From Paenibacillus terrae (lineage in GTDB: Bacteria > Bacillota > Bacilli > Paenibacillales > Paenibacillaceae): a DNA stretch of 64,000 nucleotides. The notes beneath the pieces were generated by a model, which did no database searches, had not been told where the DNA came from, and saw only the letters and a list, made by a program, of their open reading frames with translations. The stretch covers positions 34,481 through 98,480 of the forward strand of contig NZ_JTHP01000014.1 of the NCBI RefSeq assembly GCF_000943545.1, in the 5' to 3' direction. Made by a program: the position numbers and the translations under genes. Below, in pieces: positions 34,973 through 43,786 of this stretch. Every line of letters begins with the position of its first letter. The stretch's first letter is position 1.

Positions 34973-35950
34973 TTAGCTGAATAAACGATTTCGGACGAGT
35001 GTACCCGGATTGCAGCCGTATTTTTTACGGAACGCCTCTGCAAAGTAGCTTGGATTGGAATAGCCCACCGCAAAAGAAACTTCCGTAACACTATTTCCTC
35101 CGACTTGCAGCAAATGAAGTGCCTGCTCCAGCCGTTGTTCACGCAGATCTCCAAAGACGGTTGTTCCGTACATTTCCTTGTAGCCCATTTTTAATTTGTA
35201 GTCGTTCATGCCGATCATACGTGAAAGCTGCAAGAGAGACGGCGGCTCCGCCATGTGCTCCAGCATAATTTGACGCGCCCTCTTAATTTTGGCGATTTCA
35301 TCCCGGTTCAAGGAGATGGATGGATCATGCCCATTCTCGAAAAAGGTGCGTAAAGCCAGCATCCACAAATCCAATACGGCACATTCCATTTCTATATTGC
35401 GCATCAAGCCGGATTGAATTCCCTGCATTAGCTGAGTCCATTTGGAGACGGCAACTGGACTCATACGAGCCTGAAAAGCGCGAAATGAATGGGGTCCGAG
35501 TAAATCCGCAAAATCAACACTCCTTCTTCCGTCCGCCTCTTCCATAAAATAATGAAATGTCGATACCGGAATCCCGATGCCCAGCATCGTAAATTGCTCA
35601 TTCGCCGTAAATTCAAAGCGAGCTTCGCCCGGCTTCAGGAGCTGTAACGAAAAATGCCCCGGCACAATTTCATGCCGTACTCCCGACGCCTGAACCTCCC
35701 GTCCGCCGCGGAAACAGCAGGTAAGCTCCACCATAGGCACAGAAGCCACAAAATCAATCGTTCGGCTTTGATGAAAGGTATAATCGGAAACCACAAGCTC
35801 CATATCCAGACGCGGGGAGCGACGGCAAATAGTACCCTTCCCCACGGTTTGCATAAGTTCCAACGGAGCCTTATCGCCTGTAACGTCAAAGTTCAGCTCC
35901 AGTTTTTCAAGAAACAGATTAAAATTATGATGAAAAGTAGCTTCCTGCAC
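34973..35950 (-). CDS. AraC-family regulator with Fur-controlled promoter (PchR-like)
   Basis: A 325-residue regulator: an N-terminal ligand domain (~1-215) and two helix-turn-helix motifs at the C-terminus (LLQLSRMIGMNDYKLKMGYK and VTEVSFAVGYSNPSYFAEAF). The size and the LKMGYKEMYGTTVFGDLREQ segment resemble PchR/YbtA-type siderophore regulators. A near-perfect Fur box (35976-35990) lies 26 nt upstream of its GTG start, so it is likely made under iron limitation. GTG 35950 has GGAG nine nt upstream. The genes it controls are not in the window. Confidence 0.87.
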   Translation of the reverse strand: MQEATFHHNFNLFLEKLELNFDVTGDKAPLELMQTVGKGTICRRSPRLDMELVVSDYTFHQSRTIDFVASVPMVELTCCFRGGREVQASGVRHEIVPGHFSLQLLKPGEARFEFTANEQFTMLGIGIPVSTFHYFMEEADGRRSVDFADLLGPHSFRAFQARMSPVAVSKWTQLMQGIQSGLMRNIEMECAVLDLWMLALRTFFENGHDPSISLNRDEIAKIKRARQIMLEHMAEPPSLLQLSRMIGMNDYKLKMGYKEMYGTTVFGDLREQRLEQALHLLQVGGNSVTEVSFAVGYSNPSYFAEAFRKKYGCNPGTLVRNRLFS

Positions 35951-35975
35951 AGCGTTTCACTCCAGTATTGTTCAT

Positions 35976-35990
35976 TGATAATTATTCTCA
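35976..35990. promoter_or_regulatory. Fur box
   Basis: TGATAATTATTCTCA matches 14 of 15 positions of the Bacillus 7-1-7 Fur consensus (TGATAATNATTATCA). It lies just upstream of the AraC regulator. Confidence 0.8.
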
Positions 35991-36014
35991 TCATACCGGA
36001 TTAATGGTGATTTG

Positions 36015-36058
36015 ACAAAGAACCTCCTGCCGCTAGAAAATAGCAGCGATGGAGGTTC
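36015..36058 (-). terminator. Terminator of the ectB-like gene
   Basis: On the minus strand AACCTCCATCGCTG and CGGCAGGAGGTT form an interrupted stem followed by CTTTGTC, about 30 nt after the stop codon. The T run is weak. Confidence 0.6.
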
Positions 36059-36084
36059 CCGTCAATCTGTTAAAATATGAAGAT

Positions 36085-37347
36085 TTACAAAGTAACCAGT
36101 GTGCTGGACACCTGAACCATGCTTTCTTTAATGATGTTGCAGCCCTCACGCAGGTTTTCCATGCTGATCGTTAGCGCAGGCATAATTTTAATCACCGTAT
36201 CGTTACGTCCGGCCCGCTCAATAATGAGGCCCCTGCTAAAGCAAAGAGCAGCTACTTCTTTGGCAAAGGCTTCTCCCAGAGGAGACACATCAATTCCCCA
36301 GATCAGTCCCAAGCCGCGAATGTCAATGAGAGGGTCAATCGTTTGAATATGTTCATACAAAAATTGCTGAACAAAAGCTTCTTTCTCTTTTACCTGTGCT
36401 TCCAGCCCTACCGTATCCCTGAACTCCAGCGCAGCCTTGGCGGCTACAAAAGCAAGCTGGTTCCCCCGGAAGGTACCATTGTGCTCGCCAGGGCTCCAAA
36501 TATCCAGCTCCGGCTTGAGCAGTAGCAGTGACATCGGCAAACCATAGCCACTGATCGACTTGGACAAAACGACCATATCAGGAACGATACCCGCGCGCTC
36601 AAACGAGAAGAACGAACCGACCCGGCCGCAGCCGACCTGAATATCGTCAACAATCAGCAAAATATCATGATCATCGCACAGTTGCCGTAAATCACGCAGC
36701 CATTCAGTATCGGCAATGTTAATACCACCTTCAGCCTGTACCGTTTCCAGAATGATAGCCGCTGGCTTTTCCACCCCGGAATGGGTATCTGTTAAAAGCT
36801 GCTCCATATACAAAATGGTATCCAAGCCGTTAAACGTACTGTTAAAGGGGATGAAGGTAACGTTATTCAGGGATACACCGGCACTCTCTCTCATGGAGTT
36901 GTTACTGGTAACGGACAAACTTCCTAGAGACATGCCGTGAAATGCGCCCATAAAAGCAAAAATCCCATTTCTTTTTTTGACTTTGCGTGCAAGCTTCAGC
37001 GCTGCCTCTACCGCATTGGTTCCCGTTGGTCCGCAAAATTGCAGCTTATAATTCAAGCCCTTGGGCTGGAGAATACGCTCGGAGAAAGACTCAATAAACT
37101 CCTGTTTCGCCGTTGTGTACATATCCAGACCGTGCATGATCCGATCAGAGGTTAAGTAATCCAAAATCCGATTTTTCATAAAATCGTTGTTATGCCCGTA
37201 GTTCAAGGCCCCTGCTCCGGCAAAAAAGTCGATATATCCCTCTCCTGCCTCCGTGTACAGCACATCGTTTTTCGCTTTGTTGAAAACAACCGGAAAGTTT
37301 CTGCAATAGGATCTTACATTGGACTCCAGTGCTTCGAATGTGTTCAT
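36085..37347 (-). CDS. ectB: Diaminobutyrate-2-oxoglutarate aminotransferase
   Basis: A 420-residue class III PLP aminotransferase of the EctB type: LYTEAGEGYIDFFAGAGALN, FCGPTGTNAVEAALKLARK, the Asp in ILLIVDDIQVGCGR and the PLP lysine in MVVLSKSISGYGLPM. It converts aspartate semialdehyde and glutamate to L-2,4-diaminobutyrate. EctA and EctC are not beside it, so the product is not for ectoine here; in polymyxin-producing Paenibacillus diaminobutyrate is the main polymyxin building block, and that use is inferred. ATG 37347 is placed by GGGAGG; the frame is open further upstream without a ribosome site. Confidence 0.88.
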   Translation of the reverse strand: MNTFEALESNVRSYCRNFPVVFNKAKNDVLYTEAGEGYIDFFAGAGALNYGHNNDFMKNRILDYLTSDRIMHGLDMYTTAKQEFIESFSERILQPKGLNYKLQFCGPTGTNAVEAALKLARKVKKRNGIFAFMGAFHGMSLGSLSVTSNNSMRESAGVSLNNVTFIPFNSTFNGLDTILYMEQLLTDTHSGVEKPAAIILETVQAEGGINIADTEWLRDLRQLCDDHDILLIVDDIQVGCGRVGSFFSFERAGIVPDMVVLSKSISGYGLPMSLLLLKPELDIWSPGEHNGTFRGNQLAFVAAKAALEFRDTVGLEAQVKEKEAFVQQFLYEHIQTIDPLIDIRGLGLIWGIDVSPLGEAFAKEVAALCFSRGLIIERAGRNDTVIKIMPALTISMENLREGCNIIKESMVQVSSTLVTL

Positions 37348-37943
37348 TGATTTCTCGTCCTCCCGCTGACCTGATTTGGAAAAAATACAAGCATGGAAAG
37401 CAAAAAAAGTGTAAATATGTAAGCTAAAATGAGAAGACAACCCGAATCTCAATGGGGTAGCCACACCAAAAAATCATGAGTACGATCACGGGAACGATTA
37501 GAGTACGGAAAAATAAATGCAAAATATTCTGTGGAGCGTAAATTAAATTCCAGAAGATTAAATGGTGGGGTTTTCTAAGGGGCCTATCAGTGGATGTCAC
37601 TCCTATGTAATAAAATACCATAATTTTTTTTAAAGTCAATGCATACTTCTGATAGGTTTTGTTAAATTTTTGTAATTGAGTGTCGGGGGCTTGGTGCATT
37701 TTGTTATTTCTCCACGAAAAATGTCGGAATAGAGCTAAAAATCTTATAAATAGAGCATTTCCATATCAAAAAAGTATAAATTCGTTCTGCTTGGCTATTG
37801 GTTTGCCCGATCTCCCTGATCTTTTGACAGACTGTCCAAAGGGGGTTACTCTATCAAAAGAACTTGCCAAAAACTTTTGGAATGCATTGAACCTATCCTA
37901 ACCATTTGGCTCGAATTTGATAGAAAGATAAGGAAATATCATC
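37348..37943. other. Intergenic region between divergent ectB and response regulator
   Basis: About 600 bp with no convincing gene. A plausible plus-strand promoter for the response regulator is TTGACA (37824-37829), 17 nt, TACTCT (37847-37852). The ectB promoter must lie in the left part; I could not fix it. Confidence 0.4.
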
Positions 37944-38636
37944 ATGTCTAATGTTTTGATTATTGAAGATGACAATATGCTGGGAGATACCCTTTCCTTG
38001 TATTTGACTGGAGAAGGCTACAACGTTACCCGAGTGGAACAGGCGGCTGAGGGAATTGCCCGGCTGGGTATGGTGCAGCCTGATATTATTTTGCTAGATC
38101 TGCTGCTTCCAGATTTGGATGGTGTCAATCCCTGCCCACTGGTACGCAAGCATACGGATGTGCCAATCATCGTGATTTCTTCAGAAAACAATATCTCAGA
38201 GCGCATCCGTACACTTACGCTGGGAGCAGACGATTATATTTGCAAGCCTTTCAGTATGCAGGAGCTAAAGGCACGAATCGAGGCTCTTTTCCGTCGTATT
38301 GAAATCACACGGTTACAGGCAAGAGGCCTTGCGCCTGAAGCCGAGCCTGAAACAGACATTGTTTTGGATCTGGCGCGAAGAATGATTACCGTTGATGGGC
38401 AGATTGTGGAGACGACATTTTCGGAATTTGAGCTTATGAAGCTTTTTTATTTGAACCGGGGAATTGTATTCAGCCGATATGCCTTGATTCAAGCTCTTCG
38501 TGGCACAGATTCCTTTATTAATGAGAGGGCTGTAGATGTACATATCAACCATTTGCGCAGGAAAATCGAAAAAGACCCTAAAAAGCCGAAATTAATCAGG
38601 ACCATCTGGGGAATTGGTTATAAATTTATGCAATAG
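37944..38636 (+). CDS. OmpR/PhoB-family response regulator
   Basis: A 230-residue two-domain regulator. The receiver (1-118) has the acidic pocket EDD, phospho-acceptor Asp in DIILLDLLLPDLDGV and the Lys in YICKPFSMQEL. The winged-helix domain (~135-230) has TFSEFELMKLFYLNRGIVFS, INERAVDVHINHLRRKIEK and IRTIWGIGYKF. No partner kinase lies in the same operon; a hybrid kinase gene converges on it with only 5 nt between stops. Confidence 0.92.
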   Translation: MSNVLIIEDDNMLGDTLSLYLTGEGYNVTRVEQAAEGIARLGMVQPDIILLDLLLPDLDGVNPCPLVRKHTDVPIIVISSENNISERIRTLTLGADDYICKPFSMQELKARIEALFRRIEITRLQARGLAPEAEPETDIVLDLARRMITVDGQIVETTFSEFELMKLFYLNRGIVFSRYALIQALRGTDSFINERAVDVHINHLRRKIEKDPKKPKLIRTIWGIGYKFMQ

Positions 38637-38641
38637 CACGA

Positions 38642-41239
38642 TCAGCTCCAGGGAACCGATGACTTGATTTGGTTAATCTCCTTTTGAACCAAGCTCAATT
38701 GCTCTCGCCAGTCTGGATACAGCTCCCCCGGTGAGATTTCATGGCTACGCTTCAATCCCTTTTCTAGCTCTATGACCTTTGCCAACAGCCCGGACGCAAA
38801 CAGGTTTCCTGCCCCTCCCTTAAGCGAGTGGATTAATCGGAGAGCGGCAGATGACTGTCCGTTGTCCATTTTTCTCGTCAATCTTTTATCGAGATACTGG
38901 TATTCCTGAATCCATTTGTAAAGGGCAAATTGGAAAATATATACCTTTCCATCCATCCCGGCTATCGCCTGTTCCGCGTGAACACCATGTAATTCTTGCA
39001 GCCATGCTAAATGAATCCAGCTGTTTAATACTCTTACAGCATTCAGTTCATGGACAGGCTTGAGCAGCACAGCATTAATGCCTGAACGAAGGCAAACCTC
39101 CTGTTCATGCTGCGTAGCATCGGCCGTAAAGGCGATAATTGGAAGTCTGTTAAAAGCTTTCTTTCTGCGAATATGTCTGGCCGTCTCAAAGCCATCCATC
39201 TCCGGCATATGCAGATCAAGCATTACCATATCCCAGGAACGCAGCTCCAGTGACTCTAACAGTTCTCTTCCGTTTGCAACCATGGTTACTTCAAAACCGC
39301 GCTCTGCCAGGAACTCGGTAATTACCACCTGGTTAATCTCATTGTCCTCCGCTATGAGAATTTGATATTTCTGTGTTGAAATCTCTCCTTCATAACGAGG
39401 GCTCATCATCGTATATGTATCCAGAGTATTAACATCTACAGACACTGTCTTTTCCTTTTCCAGCCTCCAGCGGATAACCTCCAATACAGCGTTTCGAGTC
39501 ACGGGCTTAGACAAAAAGGTATCCACCCTGCTATCCTCGTCCCCAGCCGCTACCCCTTCCATCTGGAACACTGTTGTAAGTCCAATGACCTGAGTCATCT
39601 GTCTATTTAGCAATTGAAGCCATTGTCTCCGTGTATCCCGCTCTCTAAAGCCATTCATCCCCATGTCGACCATAACCAAATCAAAATATTCGCCATTTTG
39701 AAAAGCTTCCACACATTCCTGAAAGGATGAAATGGTGTATGTTTCTAATCCTGTGCTTTGTAGTAATTCGTTCAGACTAAATCTCAACAGCTCATGCCGC
39801 ACAACAATTAAGGCTTTGCCGTTTATTTGTTTTTCTATCTGTGTGCCTTCCGGATGTAGATCCCCGATATCCAGCTCGACATTAAAGTAAAACCGACTGT
39901 ATTCCCCCAATCGGCTTTCAACCTCTACATTCCCGCCCATGGCTTCAGCCAAATGCTTGCTAATGGCCAAACCCAGTCCAGAGCCCCCATATCGGCGGCT
40001 GGTTGATGTATTCACTTGGGTAAAAGGGACAAACAGCTTGTTCACACCCACCTCGGAAATACCTATGCCTGTATCCTCCACCATAAAGGACAACGCTACC
40101 CGTCCGTTCTGCTGGCTTAGCATGTTCACCTCTAACAATACATGTCCCTGATCCGTAAATTTGACGGCATTAGTCAGAAGGTTTAAAAGCACCTGTTCCA
40201 TCCGTAATGGATCACCTTTAACACTTTTGGGTAATTTGGGGTCCGTTATAAAAATGATCTCTATTTCTTTGTGTTCCAGCAAAGTACCCACCGTATCTGC
40301 AAGATGCCGAAGCATTTTTTCCGGCTCAAACTCCAGCCTTTCCAGTTCCAAACTGCCTGCTTCCATTTTGGAAAAGTCCAATACGTTATTGAGCATGGAT
40401 GAGAGGGTTCGTGAGGAGGCGAGCAGCTTGTCAAGGTAGTCTTTTTGGACAGCAGTCAGTTCTGTCTTGTTCAACAGCTTGGACAGACCGATAATACCAT
40501 TCAGCGGCGTGCGAATTTCGTGGCTCATATGAGCCAAAAAAACGCTTTTGGCATGGTTAGCCTCGTCTACCTCCTTTCTTTTCTGCTCGGAAGCTTTATA
40601 CTCCGTAATATCCATTACGTGACCGATGACATGCTTGGTGATCCCGTTCTCCCTGACCGGATGTAAGGTAATTAAAGACGAGTATTCCCAAAACTCCAGC
40701 TCAAATACCGTCCGGTCACCGAACCATGCCTGTTTGTAATATTCACAAAGCTGCTCCAGCGTTTCAGAGGATAGCTCAAAAATGTCCCCGAGTCGCTCCA
40801 CATGCTCCCTTCGATTATAGCTGACTTGCATATTCAGACCCATGCGCTCCAGCAAGCCTCCTTCGAGCAGCCTATAATAAAATTCGTCGCCGCTTTTCTC
40901 CAGCCTGAAGGTAAAGCCAGGTTGAACCCGAAGCACATTTAGGAGATCACGGTTTTGGTCCAGTAAACGTTGTTCATATGTATGTTTAATGATCCAAACG
41001 CGTACAAACAAAGCGATGAACATCAGACCAATCACTAGCTCCAGAACACAAGTCATCAGAGCTCTATCACTTATGCCAAAATATAAAAACAGAATTCCGG
41101 TCACTCCAAAAAAAACACGCGTGATCGTCTGCCGAATGAGCTGAGAAATCAGATTGGGGCGCCCAAATGTAATAGATGGCTGAAAAGTCAAAACAATTAA
41201 TAATATCACGATAACATATAGCACCAAATCTTGAACCAA
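38642..41239 (-). CDS. Hybrid histidine kinase (TM-PAS-HisKA-HATPase-REC-REC-HPt)
   Basis: 865 residues: membrane helices (~1-95), a PAS-like domain (~100-215), HisKA with phospho-His in FLAHMSHEIRTPLNG, HATPase (MEQVLLNLLTNAVKFTDQG; VEDTGIGIS; YGGSGLGLAI), a degenerate receiver (~480-600), a second receiver with Asp in MVMLDLHMPEMDGFETA, and an HPt domain with His in LRLIHSLKGGAGNL. This is a complete internal phosphorelay. Output target unknown; the response regulator that converges on it could be one. The TTG start follows GGAGGGAG. Confidence 0.92.
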   Translation of the reverse strand: MVQDLVLYVIVILLIVLTFQPSITFGRPNLISQLIRQTITRVFFGVTGILFLYFGISDRALMTCVLELVIGLMFIALFVRVWIIKHTYEQRLLDQNRDLLNVLRVQPGFTFRLEKSGDEFYYRLLEGGLLERMGLNMQVSYNRREHVERLGDIFELSSETLEQLCEYYKQAWFGDRTVFELEFWEYSSLITLHPVRENGITKHVIGHVMDITEYKASEQKRKEVDEANHAKSVFLAHMSHEIRTPLNGIIGLSKLLNKTELTAVQKDYLDKLLASSRTLSSMLNNVLDFSKMEAGSLELERLEFEPEKMLRHLADTVGTLLEHKEIEIIFITDPKLPKSVKGDPLRMEQVLLNLLTNAVKFTDQGHVLLEVNMLSQQNGRVALSFMVEDTGIGISEVGVNKLFVPFTQVNTSTSRRYGGSGLGLAISKHLAEAMGGNVEVESRLGEYSRFYFNVELDIGDLHPEGTQIEKQINGKALIVVRHELLRFSLNELLQSTGLETYTISSFQECVEAFQNGEYFDLVMVDMGMNGFRERDTRRQWLQLLNRQMTQVIGLTTVFQMEGVAAGDEDSRVDTFLSKPVTRNAVLEVIRWRLEKEKTVSVDVNTLDTYTMMSPRYEGEISTQKYQILIAEDNEINQVVITEFLAERGFEVTMVANGRELLESLELRSWDMVMLDLHMPEMDGFETARHIRRKKAFNRLPIIAFTADATQHEQEVCLRSGINAVLLKPVHELNAVRVLNSWIHLAWLQELHGVHAEQAIAGMDGKVYIFQFALYKWIQEYQYLDKRLTRKMDNGQSSAALRLIHSLKGGAGNLFASGLLAKVIELEKGLKRSHEISPGELYPDWREQLSLVQKEINQIKSSVPWS

Positions 41240-41285
41240 ATGTTCTCCCTCCTGTAATTTCCCTACTTTGTAAGAATGAGAATAT

Positions 41286-41336
41286 AAAAAAATCAGGACA
41301 GATTCCTTATGCCATAAGGCTTAAAGAGCTGTCCCG
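41286..41336 (-). terminator. Terminator of the chemoreceptor gene
   Basis: On the minus strand GGACAG...CTGTCC close a stem with an inner CCTTAT/ATAAGG stem, followed by TGATTTTTTT. Confidence 0.75.
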
Positions 41337-41378
41337 AGCATTCATTGTACTATAGATTCCATAGGGTTCAAGTACGTT

Positions 41379-43379
41379 TTAATATTTGAAACGACTGATC
41401 ATCGACTTCAACTCAGCAGCCATTGTTGATAGCAGCTGAGCAGAGGCTGATATTTCCTCCATGGAAGCCAGCTGCTCTTGCGAGGAAGCGGCGACTTCCT
41501 CAGATGTAGCGGCATTACCGGTTGCAATTGTCGCCAGCTCGTTGGCTGTCGCTGCAATCTCTTGTACACTCGCTGATATCTGTTGTGCAATCGCAGCGAC
41601 CTCCTCCACCTGAGGTGTGGTCTCCCGAATGCCTTCCATCGCGTCTCCCAGCTTGACAATGGTTTCTTTGGAAATCTGCAGCCCATTCTGAACCTCAGTC
41701 GTAACACGATTCATTGTCTGAACCGTGGTTTCCGTTTCATGCTGAATTTCGGCAATCAATGTGGCAATCTGTGTTGCAGATTCCTGCGATTGCTCTGCCA
41801 GCTTGCGCACCTCATCTGCAACGATGGCAAAGCCCTTGCCATGATCACCTGCTCTAGCCGCCTCAATCGCTGCATTCAAGGCCAGCAGGTTCGTCTGATT
41901 GGATATTTCTCCAATAACCTTGGTAATTTCACCGATTTCCAAAGAGCGGGCTTGCAAGGCTTGAATCATTCGGTTAGATTGCTCTACCGAATGGTGAATG
42001 GAATTCATTTGTTCGCCTGTTTGCTCAACGGATTTCCGTCCTTCCTCTGCTTGTAAAGAGGATCGTCTGGCCAAATCGGCTACCGAGATTGAGCGTTCCG
42101 CAATTTGTGTGACTCCCTGTGCAATTTCATCAAGGGCTACTGAGTTATTTTCCAGGCCTGTAGTCTGCTTCTCTGCTCCACTGGCAATTTCCTGAACAGC
42201 CTGTGATACCTGCTCACTTGCAGCACTGGTTTGTTCTGCGCTTACCGTTAGCTCGTTCGAGGATCTAGCGACATGATCTGCACTTTCCCCTACGTTCTGA
42301 ATGACAGATCGCAAGTTATCCTGCATGTTTCGGAAAGCCAGTCCCAATTGTCCAATCTCATCTTCACTCTTCACTTGAATGTCCTGCGTCAGATCCCCTG
42401 CGCTCACATTAACCGCTTGTTCCTTCAATTTTAAAATAGGTTTGATGATGGAACGAATCAGGAAATAGACAATGATTATCCCCACCACAAGACACCCGAC
42501 GACCGTAAGCAAAGTGCTGATCAAAATCGGCTGTGCTGCTTCATCCACTTCAGATAAATACAGCGTTCCGCCTATTTTCCAGCCTGTCAGCTTGTTGGTC
42601 GCATAGTTCATATATTTGGACTGGCCTTCATACCGATACTCGTATTCACCAGCGTCGCTCTCATACATGGGTGATTCAATATCTGCTATTTTGGTGCCTG
42701 GTGCCTTCGTCGGATGAACAATGTAAGTGCGCTTGCTGTCCAGCAATATGGCATAACCTTCACGACCTACTTTAATATTGTTCAGTGTCTCCTTAATACC
42801 GCTAATTTTCAGATCGATGCCAATAACACCCGAACCATCCGTCGTAGCCCTGGATACCGTAACCGTCATTTGCTTGGAGGATGCGGAGAGATAGGGCGCA
42901 CTAATCGCTGTTTTTGCTTGTTCCTTTATGGACTGCTCATACCAGGATCTGACTCGGGGATCATAATTATCCGGTAATTCCTTCTGTGGATAGGTTGTAA
43001 ATTTACCACCCTTCGTTCCATAATAAATGGATTCTGTTTCAGGATGGAGTGCAATATATTGCTTAAATAATTCTTCCAAATTCGCCGCTTGTTCCTCCGT
43101 CTCCACCAGGTTGCCTTTTAGCCTTTCAGCGAAATATTCTGCATCATGCACCTTGGGTGAAATGGCGCTATCAATAATAAAATTAGTGCGGGTGATGACC
43201 TGCTCGGCGCTATCTTCAATCTGGTTTAGAATCTCCTGTCTGGCGCTCACAAATGATAGAGCCCCAACAATCATAGATGGTATAATCAAAAAAGCAATAA
43301 AAGCGACCATCAGCTTCGTTTTAAAATTATTGCTGAGCATCCTTCCCACGTGCCATGGTTTTCCTGCAAACTTCTTCAT
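41379..43379 (-). CDS. Methyl-accepting chemotaxis protein (dCache sensor)
   Basis: 666 residues: a membrane helix (~24-46), an extracellular dCache-type domain (~50-290; [38 protein letters not shown]), a second helix (~295-318), HAMP, and a long coiled-coil signalling domain with the conserved hairpin tip [20 protein letters not shown]. It should sense a small molecule outside and signal to CheA/CheW. No chemotaxis genes are beside it. The ligand is unknown. Confidence 0.93.
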   Translation of the reverse strand: MKKFAGKPWHVGRMLSNNFKTKLMVAFIAFLIIPSMIVGALSFVSARQEILNQIEDSAEQVITRTNFIIDSAISPKVHDAEYFAERLKGNLVETEEQAANLEELFKQYIALHPETESIYYGTKGGKFTTYPQKELPDNYDPRVRSWYEQSIKEQAKTAISAPYLSASSKQMTVTVSRATTDGSGVIGIDLKISGIKETLNNIKVGREGYAILLDSKRTYIVHPTKAPGTKIADIESPMYESDAGEYEYRYEGQSKYMNYATNKLTGWKIGGTLYLSEVDEAAQPILISTLLTVVGCLVVGIIIVYFLIRSIIKPILKLKEQAVNVSAGDLTQDIQVKSEDEIGQLGLAFRNMQDNLRSVIQNVGESADHVARSSNELTVSAEQTSAASEQVSQAVQEIASGAEKQTTGLENNSVALDEIAQGVTQIAERSISVADLARRSSLQAEEGRKSVEQTGEQMNSIHHSVEQSNRMIQALQARSLEIGEITKVIGEISNQTNLLALNAAIEAARAGDHGKGFAIVADEVRKLAEQSQESATQIATLIAEIQHETETTVQTMNRVTTEVQNGLQISKETIVKLGDAMEGIRETTPQVEEVAAIAQQISASVQEIAATANELATIATGNAATSEEVAASSQEQLASMEEISASAQLLSTMAAELKSMISRFKY

Positions 43380-43786
43380 TAGTCAACATCTCCAATTCAT
43401 CATCTGGATTGCTTGCATATTGTGAACCACTTCGCTTTGCCAATGATTATTCACTCGACAAATTCACTTCCCCTTTTCCGTTCTTCATCATCTCCCTCTA
43501 AAACACTTCGACACAAAAAAGATATAAACACGACAACGAATAGGTATATGTACTTAGTTTTGAATGAAGCAAGGCTCCTTGGAACCGATTCCTTAATATA
43601 ATATACCTAAAAACTATTAAAAAAAATGCACAGAACATGTTAAGGAAATGTTAGTTTTAACTCACTATACCTACCTCTAAACATGAGATAATCCCCTTGA
43701 GGTTGGCATACATAAGGTCATTTTTCGAAAATCACCATATGCTTGTTACCCCAAGGGGATCAAATTTGTTTTTTATTTTAGGTTAA
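43380..43786. other. Intergenic region between chemoreceptor and yyaL
   Basis: About 400 bp without a gene. ATCCCCTTG (43690-43698) pairs with CAAGGGGAT (43752-43760) as a long hairpin, probably the end of the yyaL transcript. The chemoreceptor promoter must lie to the left; no sigma-D promoter was recognised. Confidence 0.45.
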
